Both the position numbers and the translations under genes were made by a program. The notes beneath the pieces are model-generated. The model had not been told where the DNA came from. It saw only the letters and a program-made list of their open reading frames with translations, and did not search any database. A DNA stretch of 64,000 nucleotides, from NCBI RefSeq assembly GCF_008693105.1, contig NZ_VXKK01000031.1, positions 62,001 to 126,000 of the forward strand, read 5' to 3'. Of this stretch, positions 38,643 to 49,315 are shown one piece after another. The stretch is from Corynebacterium flavescens. Its GTDB lineage: Bacteria; Actinomycetota; Actinomycetes; Mycobacteriales; Mycobacteriaceae. Position 1 is the first letter of the stretch; every line of letters begins with the position of its first letter.

Positions 38643-39707
38643 TTAAGCGGCGTGCGGGGGTTGACTTAGCTCGATCTCCGCTACCTCGGCATAGCGCCCC
38701 ACCGCCTCCATGAAGGCCGCGTCGTGACACGTGATGATAAGAGCCGTCCCAGCTTCCAGCGCCGAGTGAATAAGGTCATGGACTCCGCTGAAGTCATCTA
38801 CCATGGTGTCCGGTTCATCAAGGATCACCACCTCGCGCTGCAGGGAAAAGACATGCTGCAGCTGGGCTAGGCGCAGGCGCGACGAGCTGAGGTCCAGCGG
38901 GTGTTCGTCCCCGTCCGTGGCGTCCGTGTCGCCGATGAAGTCCGCTAGCCGTGACTCTACAACTTGATCTGCGGGGAATTGCAACGCCATGGTCAAGCTT
39001 GGATGGGTCCGAGGGTGGCCATCTAGACCTGCTGCTGCGCGCAAGAGCGTTGTTTTTCCTGAGCCATTGGCTCCGCGGATCCAGAGGACGCCGCCTCGCC
39101 TTGGTTTAAGATGCACGGGACCTACTGAAAAGTCCGTCCCAGTCGGTGGTTTGAGGTGCCACCACCTGCGCCGCCCCGCCTGCCTACTGACGGATACTTC
39201 CCCAAGCTCTATGGCACTGCCCGCCGCAATACGTTCTCTCTGCTTCTCATCCGGGCTATGCCGCGCACGAACCACGATGACTGCGGTGTGCGGCAATGCC
39301 GCCAACAATCCTGCTACTTTGTGCCGGGAATAGGGGTCGAGGCCGGCATAAGGCTCAACCACGATGAGAATCTCCGGCTGGGTTATCGCCACGCTAGCAC
39401 ACGCCAGCCTGCGTGTTTGGCCGCCTGATAGCCGTGCGGGATCGCGGTCAGCGAGCTCGCTGAGCGCCGCCTTTTCCAACATCGCAGCTACTCGTTGTTC
39501 CATGTCAACGCGCGCAACACCGTGATGTTCCAGGCCCAAGGCCACTTCTTCGCGCACCGTCTCGCGCAGGAGTGAGATATGCGCGGAGGCATCTGCGCCT
39601 ACGACGGCGGTGGTTGCCAATTGCTTCGCCAGCTCTTGGGCGCGGGCATCCGCGCTCTCCGAGTGCTCTACGACGACGTCTACGAGGTGACCGGGAATTA
39701 GATCCAT
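38643..39707 (-). CDS. ECF transporter ATPase, two fused degenerate NBDs
   Basis: Energising subunit of an energy-coupling-factor importer, 354 aa. Two ABC domains are fused. The first (about 1-165) lacks a Walker A loop, has VEP where DEP is expected, and lacks the H-loop His, but keeps the signature LSGGQTRRL. The second (about 190-354) has intact Walker A GANGSGKTT, Walker B VVILDEPD and the His in ITCHD, but its signature is LSSSRLR. One complete ATP site can thus form. The start is the ATG at 39707, overlapping the T gene by 10 nt. It completes the unit with EcfT and EcfS. Confidence 0.85.
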   Translation of the reverse strand: MDLIPGHLVDVVVEHSESADARAQELAKQLATTAVVGADASAHISLLRETVREEVALGLEHHGVARVDMEQRVAAMLEKAALSELADRDPARLSGGQTRRLACASVAITQPEILIVVEPYAGLDPYSRHKVAGLLAALPHTAVIVVRARHSPDEKQRERIAAGSAIELGEVSVSRQAGRRRWWHLKPPTGTDFSVGPVHLKPRRGGVLWIRGANGSGKTTLLRAAAGLDGHPRTHPSLTMALQFPADQVVESRLADFIGDTDATDGDEHPLDLSSSRLRLAQLQHVFSLQREVVILDEPDTMVDDFSGVHDLIHSALEAGTALIITCHDAAFMEAVGRYAEVAEIELSQPPHAA

Positions 39708-40411
39708 GTGGCAACCACCACCACGGCGCTGAGCAGCGGAAATAATATACAAATACAGCTTTGCGTCACACTGCGCTCAAGCGGCACCAGAAGCGTGCGA
39801 GGCCCGGGCCTATCGAAGCCAATGGCAGATAGCGCCTCACCGCGCTGGGCACCCTGGGTAAGCAGCTTGGAAATGACCGGCACGATAAACCGCGACAGAA
39901 CGTTGCGTGGACGCATCCGCACTCCATCCAGCTTGTTTGCGTCCCGGACTGCCTGCACGACCAGCCTCCCCTGCGCCAAAAACTGCAGGGAGGTTCCCAC
40001 CACATAAGCGGCCTTGTACCCCAGCCTGGAGGACTGCAACCACTTAGCCACGTCCGATACTTTGAGGGCAGCTACGGCGGCCAGGAAACAGGCCATCAGG
40101 GCCCCAAACCTAAGTGCCAACTCTGCGGCAAGCGATACTCCGTCCGAGGTGATGAGAGGAGCCAGCCGGTGCTGCCCGTAAGGAGCGTGAATGACCAGCA
40201 TGGAAGCCGCGGTCGGCAAAGAAAGCGCAAGGGTCGTGGCGATGACGGAGATAGAGCGCGAATACCACGTGCCTAAGGCCCACGCCGCACAGAGCACTCC
40301 AGCCGAGGTCCACGGAGAGTTGGCCGCCATGACCACTATCCAGGCGCAGCCCGCAGCGAGCAGCGCGGTCGCAGGGTGAAGCTGCCTAGGTGCAGCGCTG
40401 GCCTTAGTCAT
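39698..40411 (-). CDS. ECF transporter T component
   Basis: Transmembrane coupling protein of 237 aa with several hydrophobic segments in the N-terminal 120 residues and the cytosolic Ala-Arg-Gly type coupling region, here SKLLTQGAQRGEALSAIGFDRPG, which contacts the ATPase. It starts in overlap with the S-component stop (TAATG). The gene order S-T-A within one strand shows a dedicated (group I) ECF system. Confidence 0.85.
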   Translation of the reverse strand: MTKASAAPRQLHPATALLAAGCAWIVVMAANSPWTSAGVLCAAWALGTWYSRSISVIATTLALSLPTAASMLVIHAPYGQHRLAPLITSDGVSLAAELALRFGALMACFLAAVAALKVSDVAKWLQSSRLGYKAAYVVGTSLQFLAQGRLVVQAVRDANKLDGVRMRPRNVLSRFIVPVISKLLTQGAQRGEALSAIGFDRPGPRTLLVPLERSVTQSCICILFPLLSAVVVVATWI

Positions 40412-41157
40412 TAGCGCGGACGAAGAGACTCGAGCGTGCGCTTTGGGAGAGCCTTGAGTGCGGTCCAGACGATCAACATGACGATAGCTTTATCGAGCGG
40501 GTCAGAGATGAAGGACTGCAGGGTAACCGAGGCGATGAGGGAATTGCCCAGCTCCCTAAAGAGCGAGACGACGGCACCGGTGCCCAGTCCTGCTGTTCCT
40601 CCGTAGACGAAAGCAGCGACAGGTGCCGCCAGCATGCCGGTGACAATACCCAGTAGAACACCGGAGACGATCACACTCCACCAGGCCCTGAATGCACCCT
40701 TTTCAATGGCCCAACCGGCGAGGAAGCCCGTGGCGGCGGAAACTGCAGCAAAAGGGAGTGCTGCGGGGTTGATAAAGCCCCATACAACCGAGGACAACAG
40801 GCCTGTGGACACTCCGGCCAGTGGGCCTGCCAGCGCCGCGACAAGGATGGTGCCTACCGAATCGAGGTAGAGCGGAATGCCGATGGAGCCGACTACCTCA
40901 CCAATGACGATGTTGAGCACGAGAGCAGCGGGAATAACGGCGATGGTTCGGGCTGGTAATAAGGGCAGGGTTCCTGCCAAGAGCAGTGCAGCCCCCAGCA
41001 AGTATCCAACCAAGGTGATGAGTCCCTCGGTGGAGCCTCCCACGGACTCCCAGTCCGTAGGCCGGACCAAGACTAGGTAGATCCACGTGGCGGCTGGAAT
41101 GATGGCGCCCGCGATGATTAGCGCCTTGCGAGCAGGAGTAAGAGCTGGATTAGACAT
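40411..41157 (-). CDS. ECF transporter substrate-binding (S) component
   Basis: Substrate-specific membrane protein of 248 aa with about six helices. Blocks such as NIVIGEVVGSIGIPLYLDSVGTILVAALAGPLAGVS are split here by length limits but resemble S components of the ECF family. The first residue is the ATG at 41157, with GGGGA just upstream. The substrate is unknown; the adjacent nucleoside hydrolase points to a nucleoside or modified-nucleoside (for example a queuosine precursor), by inference only. It has no similarity I can identify to BioY, RibU or ThiT. Confidence 0.78.
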   Translation of the reverse strand: MSNPALTPARKALIIAGAIIPAATWIYLVLVRPTDWESVGGSTEGLITLVGYLLGAALLLAGTLPLLPARTIAVIPAALVLNIVIGEVVGSIGIPLYLDSVGTILVAALAGPLAGVSTGLLSSVVWGFINPAALPFAAVSAATGFLAGWAIEKGAFRAWWSVIVSGVLLGIVTGMLAAPVAAFVYGGTAGLGTGAVVSLFRELGNSLIASVTLQSFISDPLDKAIVMLIVWTALKALPKRTLESLRPR

Positions 41158-41174
41158 AGAGATCCCCAAATTAA

Positions 41175-41190
41175 GGCCGAGTATTCGGCC
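41175..41190 (-). terminator. Short hairpin between nucleoside hydrolase and ECF genes
   Basis: GGCCGA/TCGGCC with a GTAT loop, followed on the minus strand by TTAATTT. It could be a weak terminator or attenuator at the head of the ECF genes. Confidence 0.35.
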
Positions 41191-41231
41191 AGAGTGAGCT
41201 TCCCTATGTCACCTCGGGAAATTTTCGCTGC

Positions 41232-42200
41232 TTAGCTTACTGCATTCTCAGGAGAAGCCAAAAGTTTCAGGGCCCGGGAAAACTCGCGATGTGCTGCCTC
41301 GATGTCCGCGCCAGTGACCACAGCGCAGTTGGCGGGGCGGTTCCAGTGCCCGCGCAGGTCCGCCACGCTCGTTCCGCGCAAGAGCTGCGACTGCGCCTCC
41401 ACCGCCACCGTCGTCTCCATCGCCTCATAGGGCACGGTTCCCAAGGCGATCATGCACGTGAGCAGATCATGAATCTGGGCTTGATAGCCCTCACCTTGTT
41501 TTTCGTGGAACTCGAAGTAGAAGCGCAGAATCTCGGGCAGCACCGCTGTCAGCGGGTGCCGGTTCAAGATTTCCAGCATGCTTTCAAAGCGTTGTGGATC
41601 AACCAAGAACCGCTCGGTGACCTCTAAAGAGCACAACGTCGAATGTGCGGGGGCCTCAAAGAAAGAGCGCGCCGCGTCCGGGTCCACCCAGAAGTTCCAC
41701 TCTGCCGTGGGGGTGGTGTTGCCGCGGTAGTTGATAGCACCGCCCATGATGGTGATGGAGGAAAAGCCCGCAGCCCCCGCGGAATCCACGTAGCGAGCAA
41801 GGTTGGTCACAGGCCCGGTCACGATGAGGTGAGCACCAGCGGCGGCGGCAGCCTTCCACATCTCTTGCCAAGTCTCTTGCTCCTGCGCCGCAGCCAAGTC
41901 AGTCGAGGCTGGCGCGGGAGGACTAAAATAGCCCAAACCTTCGGGTCCATGAGTCTCCGGCGTGGTGACTAGATCCACGACCAGGGGCGCGGACTCACCG
42001 GCTTGGACCGGCACCTCCCCTAGCCCGCATTGCTCTAGAATCCAGGCGGCATTAAGCGCGGTCTGCTTAACTCCCACGTTGCCTGCCGTGGTGGTCACAC
42101 CACTCAGGGAAATCTCCCCCGCGCGATGCAGCCCTGCCAGATACATCAAGGCCAGGGCATCATCAATGCCGGGATCGCAATCAAGGAGCACTTTCTTCAT
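41232..42200 (-). CDS. Nucleoside hydrolase (IunH family)
   Basis: Ca2+-dependent N-glycosidase of 322 aa that splits ribonucleosides into base and ribose. The metal motif LLDCDPGIDDALAL is at residues 5-18, and further blocks ITIMGGAINYRG and EWNFWVDPDAARSFF with the active-site acidic/aromatic residues. It lies 10 nt after the NAD(P)-binding gene and 74 nt before the ECF S gene, all on one strand. Substrate is unknown; it may be tuned to what the ECF importer brings in. Confidence 0.9.
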   Translation of the reverse strand: MKKVLLDCDPGIDDALALMYLAGLHRAGEISLSGVTTTAGNVGVKQTALNAAWILEQCGLGEVPVQAGESAPLVVDLVTTPETHGPEGLGYFSPPAPASTDLAAAQEQETWQEMWKAAAAAGAHLIVTGPVTNLARYVDSAGAAGFSSITIMGGAINYRGNTTPTAEWNFWVDPDAARSFFEAPAHSTLCSLEVTERFLVDPQRFESMLEILNRHPLTAVLPEILRFYFEFHEKQGEGYQAQIHDLLTCMIALGTVPYEAMETTVAVEAQSQLLRGTSVADLRGHWNRPANCAVVTGADIEAAHREFSRALKLLASPENAVS

Positions 42201-42210
42201 GGGCTATAGC

Positions 42211-42942
42211 CTAGATCGAAGAGACCGGATTATCTCCATCGACAAAGGCAAGCGGGCTGGCGGGCAGCTTTCGACGCCCGAGGGCTTCCGTGATGACTTG
42301 AGCCACCAGTTCTCGCGAGGTTTTCTCTTGTAGCCCTGTGGCATCGTCTGGGATGACCTTGATGCCGTGCGATGCTTCGTCGCCAAGCGCGGCGGGGCCC
42401 AGGATGAGGTAATCCAAGTCCGTGGTCCCGAGGCGCTTGTCGACGGCTTTCTTGGCCTCCACGTAAGCGTACCAGCTGCCGTCCTGGGGATCAGCTTCGT
42501 TCCTGGTCGCACCCAGATAAGAGATCATGATGTACTCGGGCACCGGGCCACCTGCGGCCTGGAGGTGCTCGAGGGCGTCGATAGTGGCTAGGGCACCATC
42601 CCTATCCACCGCCCACGTCAATTCGGATCCACCACGCCCGCCGTTGCCTGCGCCCCATACCACTGCGTCGAAGCCCGAAAAGAGCTCCGCCCACTGGCTC
42701 ACGCTGGTCGTGGTGATATCCCCTAACACCGCGTGGGCGCCCAGGGCCTCAATCTCAGCAACCTGTTCCTTAGAACGAATGAAGGAAGATACCTCATGGC
42801 CTGCGGCAACCAACATGGGCGTGGCGAGCAAAGCAATCTTGCCATGGCCTCCGATGTATAGAACCTTCTTGGCTACGGTTGCGGTCTGTGTTTGGGTATC
42901 CGGGGTGGACTCTGCGTTAGTTTCAGTATTCTTCTCGCTCAT
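42211..42942 (-). CDS. NAD(P)-binding, NmrA/SDR-like protein
   Basis: Atypical short-chain dehydrogenase-like protein of 243 aa. The dinucleotide loop VLYIGGHGKIALLATPML is near residues 25-42. AVVWGAGNGGRGG and a Tyr/Lys region (WYAYVEAKKAVD) follow. There is a Thr/Glu-rich N-terminal tail. The ATG at 42942 (MSEKNTETN) was chosen; an earlier in-frame start at 42984 lacks similarity. It heads the nucleoside hydrolase-ECF run. The substrate is unknown. Confidence 0.85.
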   Translation of the reverse strand: MSEKNTETNAESTPDTQTQTATVAKKVLYIGGHGKIALLATPMLVAAGHEVSSFIRSKEQVAEIEALGAHAVLGDITTTSVSQWAELFSGFDAVVWGAGNGGRGGSELTWAVDRDGALATIDALEHLQAAGGPVPEYIMISYLGATRNEADPQDGSWYAYVEAKKAVDKRLGTTDLDYLILGPAALGDEASHGIKVIPDDATGLQEKTSRELVAQVITEALGRRKLPASPLAFVDGDNPVSSI

Positions 42943-43041
42943 GCCGCCCCACTCTAACAGCAGCTGCGGCACTCGTGACGGCAACGCGATGCAGGTAGGC
43001 TAAGCGCAGGTGCGACAAGGCTAGAGGTTAGACTGTTATCC

Positions 43042-43311
43042 ATGTATGCCATCATGACCGTCACCGGCGCCGATAGCACCGGTATTATCGCCGCCGTAAC
43101 CACCACCCTTGCAGAGCTCGACATCAACATCGTTGATGTCTCCCAAACGCTGATGTCGGGCTACTTCACTATGATCCTGCGCGTCGAGTTCGACGATGCC
43201 GCTGTGACCATCCCCGAAATCCAGGAGCGGATGAACCCAGTTGCCGAAGCCAAGCAGCAGTCCATTCGCATTCAGTCCGAGTCCCTATTCACAGCGATGA
43301 ATGAGATCTAA
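43042..43311 (+). CDS. ACT-domain protein (UPF0237)
   Basis: An 89 aa single ACT domain: [21 protein letters not shown] and [23 protein letters not shown] domains bind amino acids or small ligands. A possible -10 (TAGACT) ends 7 nt before the ATG, giving a leaderless mRNA. Its stop is followed by one base and the start of the next gene, so the pair is coupled. It is widely paired with DUF711/PFL-like genes. Confidence 0.9.
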   Translation: MYAIMTVTGADSTGIIAAVTTTLAELDINIVDVSQTLMSGYFTMILRVEFDDAAVTIPEIQERMNPVAEAKQQSIRIQSESLFTAMNEI

Positions 43312-43312
43312 G

Positions 43313-44677
43313 ATGACGAACCGCTTCAACACCAGCAACATCCTCGACACGATCGAGATGATTGACAAGTATCGTCTCGATATTCGCACCGTAACCATGG
43401 GAATCTCCCTGCTCGGATGCACGCGTACCACCATGGAAGAGACCTGCCAAGCCATCTACGACCGCGTCACCACGCAGGCCGCGCACCTCGTCGAGGTCTG
43501 CGAAGGCATCGAAGCCGAGCTGGGCATCCCCATCGTCAACAAGCGCATCTCCGTAACGCCCATTTCCTTGGTCGTGGCCGGGGTTGCCGGCAGCCCTGTG
43601 GATGCTGCCAAGGCCCTAGACCGCGCTGCCAAGGAGGTGGGCGTCAACTTCGTCGGCGGCTACTCCGCCCTGGTTGAAAAGGGTGCCACCACCGCCGACA
43701 AGAAGCTCATCTCCTCGATCCCCGAGGCTCTGGCCTCCACCGACGTGGTGTGCTCCTCCGTCAACATCGCTTCCTCGCGCGCTGGAATCAACATGAATGC
43801 CGCCAAGAAGATGGGTGAGGTATTCAAAGAGGCAGCAGAGCTGACCAAGGATGACTCCGCCATCGCCTGCGCCAAGCTGGTTGTCTTTGCCAACTCTGTG
43901 GGCGATAACCCCTTCATGGCTGGCGCCTTCCACGGCATCGAGGAGCCAGATTGCGTTGTTTCCGTCGGAGTCTCCGGCCCCGGCGTTGTCGATCGTGCCC
44001 TCGGATCCCTAGAAGGTGCCACCCTCGACCAGGTGGCAGAAGAAGTTAAGAAGGCTGCGTTCAAGATCACCCGCGCCGGGCAGTTGGTGGGCAACCTCGC
44101 CTCCGAGCGCCTCGGCGTTCCTTTTGGCATCATCGATCTCTCGCTGGCGCCTACCGCGGAGTTGGGAGATTCCGTGGCTCATATCCTCGAGCACATGGGC
44201 CTGGACCAGGTAGGAACGCACGGCACCACCGCCGCGCTCGCCCTGCTGAACGACGCCGTTAAGAAAGGCGGCATGATGGCCTGCTCCCGCGTCGGTGGGT
44301 TGTCTGGCTCCTTCATCCCTGTCTCGGAAGACAAGGGCATGATCGACGCCGTGCGCTCCGGCTCCATTTCTATGGACAAGCTCGAGGCGATGACCGCGAT
44401 CTGTTCCGTCGGCTTCGACATGATTGCGCTGCCGGGAGATACCTCCGCGGCCACCATCGCGGGAATGATCGCCGACGAGGCGGCCATCGGCGTGATGAAC
44501 CATAAGACCACCGCCGTGCGCGTTATCCCCGTCCCCGGCGCCAAGGTGGGAGATGAGGTCAACTTCGGCGGCCTTCTCGGCTACGCGCCTGTTATCCCCG
44601 TGAGCACCGTGAGCAACTCCAAGTTCATCGAGCGCGGCGGCTTCATCCCTGCTCCTGTGCACGGATTCCGCAACTAG
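43313..44677 (+). CDS. PFL-family protein (DUF711/UPF0210)
   Basis: Conserved protein of 454 aa. It has the family blocks [26 protein letters not shown] (shortened here to key parts), [16 protein letters not shown] and [20 protein letters not shown]. It resembles the pyruvate-formate-lyase barrel, but no glycyl-radical motif is apparent to me. The reaction is unknown. It is coupled to the ACT gene, which probably senses its ligand. Start at ATG 43313. Confidence 0.9.
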   Translation: MTNRFNTSNILDTIEMIDKYRLDIRTVTMGISLLGCTRTTMEETCQAIYDRVTTQAAHLVEVCEGIEAELGIPIVNKRISVTPISLVVAGVAGSPVDAAKALDRAAKEVGVNFVGGYSALVEKGATTADKKLISSIPEALASTDVVCSSVNIASSRAGINMNAAKKMGEVFKEAAELTKDDSAIACAKLVVFANSVGDNPFMAGAFHGIEEPDCVVSVGVSGPGVVDRALGSLEGATLDQVAEEVKKAAFKITRAGQLVGNLASERLGVPFGIIDLSLAPTAELGDSVAHILEHMGLDQVGTHGTTAALALLNDAVKKGGMMACSRVGGLSGSFIPVSEDKGMIDAVRSGSISMDKLEAMTAICSVGFDMIALPGDTSAATIAGMIADEAAIGVMNHKTTAVRVIPVPGAKVGDEVNFGGLLGYAPVIPVSTVSNSKFIERGGFIPAPVHGFRN

Positions 44678-44689
44678 AAAGTAACAACC

Positions 44690-44717
44690 ACAAGAGGCGC
44701 TTCACCGCGCCTCTTGT
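44690..44717. terminator. Bidirectional hairpin between convergent genes
   Basis: ACAAGAGGCGC (44690-44700) pairs perfectly with 44707-44717. It separates the PFL-family gene and the ABC-F gene. U-tracts are weak on both strands. Confidence 0.7.
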
Positions 44718-44731
44718 AGCCAGCGGCCAGT

Positions 44732-46363
44732 CTAGGCCAGTTCGACGATCTCCATGTATTCGTCGTTCCACATGTCCTCATCGCCGTCCGGCATGATGAT
44801 GACGCGATCCGGGTGCAGGGCCTTAACCGCCCCGGGATCGTGCGTAACCAGCACCACGGCACCGGTGTAGGTGCTCAATGCATCGAGCACCTGCTCGCGC
44901 GAAATCGGGTCAAGGTTGTTCGTAGGCTCGTCGAGCAGCAAGACATTGGCGCGGGAAGAAACCAGCGTGGCCAGGGACAGGCGGGTTTTCTCACCGCCGG
45001 ACAGGGTCCCGGCAGGCTGCTGCAGCTTGTCCCCGGAGAACATAAACGCGCCGAGCAATCCGCGCAGATCCTGCTGGCCTGCGTCCGGACAAGCATCAAT
45101 GGTGTTTTCCCACACCGACTTGTCCGGATCGATGTTGTCATGCTCCTGGGCAAAATAGCCCACCCGCAGCCCGTGCCCAGAGACAATCCCGCCCTCACCA
45201 TCGGTACGCTCGACCCCGGCCAGCAACTTGAGCAGCGTGGTCTTGCCAGCGCCGTTGTATCCGAGCACAACGACCCTTGAGCCCTTGTCGATGGCTAGAT
45301 CCACGCCGGCGAATACCTCCAGCGATCCATACATCTTGGTCAGTCCGTGCGCGTTCATCGGGGTCTTGCCGCAGGGAGCGGGCTCCGGGAACTTGATGTG
45401 GGCAACCTTATCTGCCACCCGCACGTCATCGAGCTCATTCATCATGCGCTCGGCGCGGTGGAGCATTTGCTTAGCCGCCGCAGCCTTGGTGGCCTTCGCG
45501 CCCAGCTTCGCGGCCTGCTTGTGCAGAGCTGCGGACTTCTTCTCCGCATTAGCGCGTTCCCGACGCCGCCTCGCCTCATCCGTGGCACGAGCATCAAGGT
45601 ACTTCTTAAAGCCCATGTTGTAGACGTCTACCTCGGCGCGCACGGCATCGAGGTACCAGACCTTATTGCACACCGCCGAGAGAAGCTCCACGTCGTGCGA
45701 GATCATGATGAGCCCGCCTTCGTGCTTGGAGAGGAATTGCCGCAACCAGACGATGGAATCGGCATCAAGGTGGTTGGTGGGCTCATCGAGCAAGAGCGTG
45801 GTCTGAGACTTGCCAGAGCCTTCAGTGGCGGCGAAAAGGATCTGCGCCAGCTCCACGCGCCGGCGTTGACCGCCGGAGAGCGTCTTGAGGGACTGATCAA
45901 GGACCCGCTGCGGCAGGCCCAAGTTATCGCAGATCTGGGCACAGTCTGCATCCGCCTCGTAACCGCCGAGGGTCTCAAACTTCTCTTCTAAGCGCGAGTA
46001 CTTGGCAATAGCCTTGTCGCGCTTGGCATCATCTTCAGCGTTTTCCATCAAGTCTTGCTGCTTGAGCATGGAACGCTTGATGGTATCCAAACCACGGGCG
46101 GAGAGAACGCGCTCCCTAGCCGTTTGGTCGATGTTGCCCTCCCGCGAATCCTGCGGAAGATAACCAATGGAGCCCGACCGGGTGACAGAGCCACCGTAGG
46201 GCTCCGTCTCACCGGCGAGAATACGCATGGTCGTGGTCTTGCCTGCACCATTGCGGCCGACGAGGCCGATGCGATCACCCGGCTGTACGCGCAGGAGCTG
46301 GCCGGGGGCATCGAGCAGGGTGCGAGCGCCAACGCGCACCTCAAAATCATTGGTCACAATCAC
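44732..46363 (-). CDS. ABC-F family ATPase (EttA/Uup-like)
   Basis: Soluble ribosome-associated ATPase with two ABC domains and no membrane part, 543 aa. Walker A GRNGAGKTT and GYNGAGKTT, signatures LSGGQRRRVEL and LSGGEKTRLSL, Walker B LLLDEPTNHLD and LLLDEPTNNLD. The inter-domain linker is Arg/Lys/Ala-rich (RRRRERANAEKKSAALHKQA). The GTG at 46363 (IVTNDFEVRVGARTLL) is chosen by family similarity. It follows the suf operon by 51 nt. Housekeeping translation factor rather than a resistance gene is my inference. Confidence 0.9.
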   Translation of the reverse strand: MIVTNDFEVRVGARTLLDAPGQLLRVQPGDRIGLVGRNGAGKTTTMRILAGETEPYGGSVTRSGSIGYLPQDSREGNIDQTARERVLSARGLDTIKRSMLKQQDLMENAEDDAKRDKAIAKYSRLEEKFETLGGYEADADCAQICDNLGLPQRVLDQSLKTLSGGQRRRVELAQILFAATEGSGKSQTTLLLDEPTNHLDADSIVWLRQFLSKHEGGLIMISHDVELLSAVCNKVWYLDAVRAEVDVYNMGFKKYLDARATDEARRRRERANAEKKSAALHKQAAKLGAKATKAAAAKQMLHRAERMMNELDDVRVADKVAHIKFPEPAPCGKTPMNAHGLTKMYGSLEVFAGVDLAIDKGSRVVVLGYNGAGKTTLLKLLAGVERTDGEGGIVSGHGLRVGYFAQEHDNIDPDKSVWENTIDACPDAGQQDLRGLLGAFMFSGDKLQQPAGTLSGGEKTRLSLATLVSSRANVLLLDEPTNNLDPISREQVLDALSTYTGAVVLVTHDPGAVKALHPDRVIIMPDGDEDMWNDEYMEIVELA

Positions 46364-46414
46364 GGGGATCCAGTCTAGCAACCGGCGCCTCGCGCGCGAA
46401 CTCGCGGCGAAAAA

Positions 46415-46817
46415 CTAGACCGCGAACCCGAGAGCCTGCAGCATCTCCCGGCCTTCTTCGGTGATCATATTGGGACCCCACGGCGGCATCCAGACCCAGT
46501 TGATCTGAATAGCTTCCGCGAGCTTGTTGCCCACGATGGCGTCCTCCACCTGCTCGCCGATAACATCCGTCAGCGGGCAAGCCGGTGAGGTCAGCGTCAT
46601 GTTGATGACCGCAGTCTCCTTGCCATCGATGTCCTCGAGCCAGATGTCGTAGACCAAACCTAGGTCAACGATGTTGATTCCCAGCTCGGGGTCAATGACA
46701 TCGCGCATGTACTCGGTGATATCGAACACCTTGGAAACTTGCTGCTCGCTCTGCTCAGGGCGCTCGCCGGCTCCCTCAAAAGAGGAGCTGTCATTCTGGT
46801 ACGGGTCTTTGGGTTCT

Positions 46818-46825
<8 letters not shown>
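46415..46825 (-). CDS. sufT: SufT-like Fe-S assembly factor (DUF59/MIP18)
   Basis: A 136 aa MIP18-family protein that helps mature Fe-S proteins. The domain block ITEYMRDVIDPELGINIVDLGLVYDI is present in part, as is SPACPLTDVIGEQVEDA with its conserved Cys. The first 35 residues are a charged extension. It overlaps sufU by 8 nt, at the end of the suf operon. Confidence 0.92.
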
Positions 46826-48529
<1,704 letters not shown>

Positions 48530-49288
48530 TTATTTGATGAACTGCTCGTAGCCTTCGGCCTCGAGCTGGTCAGCCAACTCGGCGCCTCCGGTCTTGATAA
48601 CCTGGCCGTGTGCGAAGACGTGCACGAAGTCTGGCTTAACGTAGTTGAGGATCCTCTTATAGTGCGTAATCATCAAGATTCCGCCGTTGGTTTCCTCTTG
48701 GTAGCGGTTGATACCCTCGGAGACTACGCGCAGAGCGTCGACATCCAAGCCGGAGTCGGTCTCATCCATAATGGCGAACTTGGGCTTGAGAAGATCGAGC
48801 TGCATAACCTCGTGGCGCTTCTTCTCTCCACCGGAGAATCCCTCATTGACGGCGCGCATAGCAAAAGACTTGTCGATGGAAAGCTTTTCGCGCGCGGCGG
48901 TAATTTCCTTGTTCCACTCACGCAGCTTCGGAGCTTCCCCTCGCACTGCCGTTACAGCCGAGCGCATGAACTGCGACATCTTCACACCCGGCACTTCAGT
49001 GGGATACTGCATGGCTAGGAAGAGACCGGCGCGGGCGCGCTCATCGACATCCATGTCTAGGACATTCTCGCCGTCGAGCAAAATCTCGCCTTCGGTCACC
49101 TCGTACTTGGGGTGGCCTGCAATGACATAAGACAAGGTTGACTTGCCGGAGCCGTTGGGGCCCATGACCGCGTGCGTCTCCCCCGACTTGATGGTCAAGT
49201 TGACGCCCTTGAGAATTTCCTTCGGCTCGCCGCCTTCTTCGGTGGGGAGCACCTGGGCGTGAAGATTCTTAATTTCCAGTGTTGACAT
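48530..49288 (-). CDS. sufC: Fe-S assembly ATPase SufC
   Basis: ABC-type ATPase of the SufBCD scaffold, 252 aa. Walker A GPNGSGKST, signature FSGGEKKRHEV, Walker B FAIMDETDSGLD, and the H-loop MITHYKRIL. The middle contains the SufC-type insertion EVPGVKMSQFMRSA. It sits between sufD and sufS. Confidence 0.95.
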   Translation of the reverse strand: MSTLEIKNLHAQVLPTEEGGEPKEILKGVNLTIKSGETHAVMGPNGSGKSTLSYVIAGHPKYEVTEGEILLDGENVLDMDVDERARAGLFLAMQYPTEVPGVKMSQFMRSAVTAVRGEAPKLREWNKEITAAREKLSIDKSFAMRAVNEGFSGGEKKRHEVMQLDLLKPKFAIMDETDSGLDVDALRVVSEGINRYQEETNGGILMITHYKRILNYVKPDFVHVFAHGQVIKTGGAELADQLEAEGYEQFIK

Positions 49289-49315
49289 GGGGATTTTTAC
49301 CTGCTTTCGGGGATG

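Noticed and set aside
44732..46363. Antibiotic-resistance ABC-F protein
   Set aside because: Sequence and location fit the housekeeping actinobacterial ABC-F group next to suf; nothing points to a resistance type.
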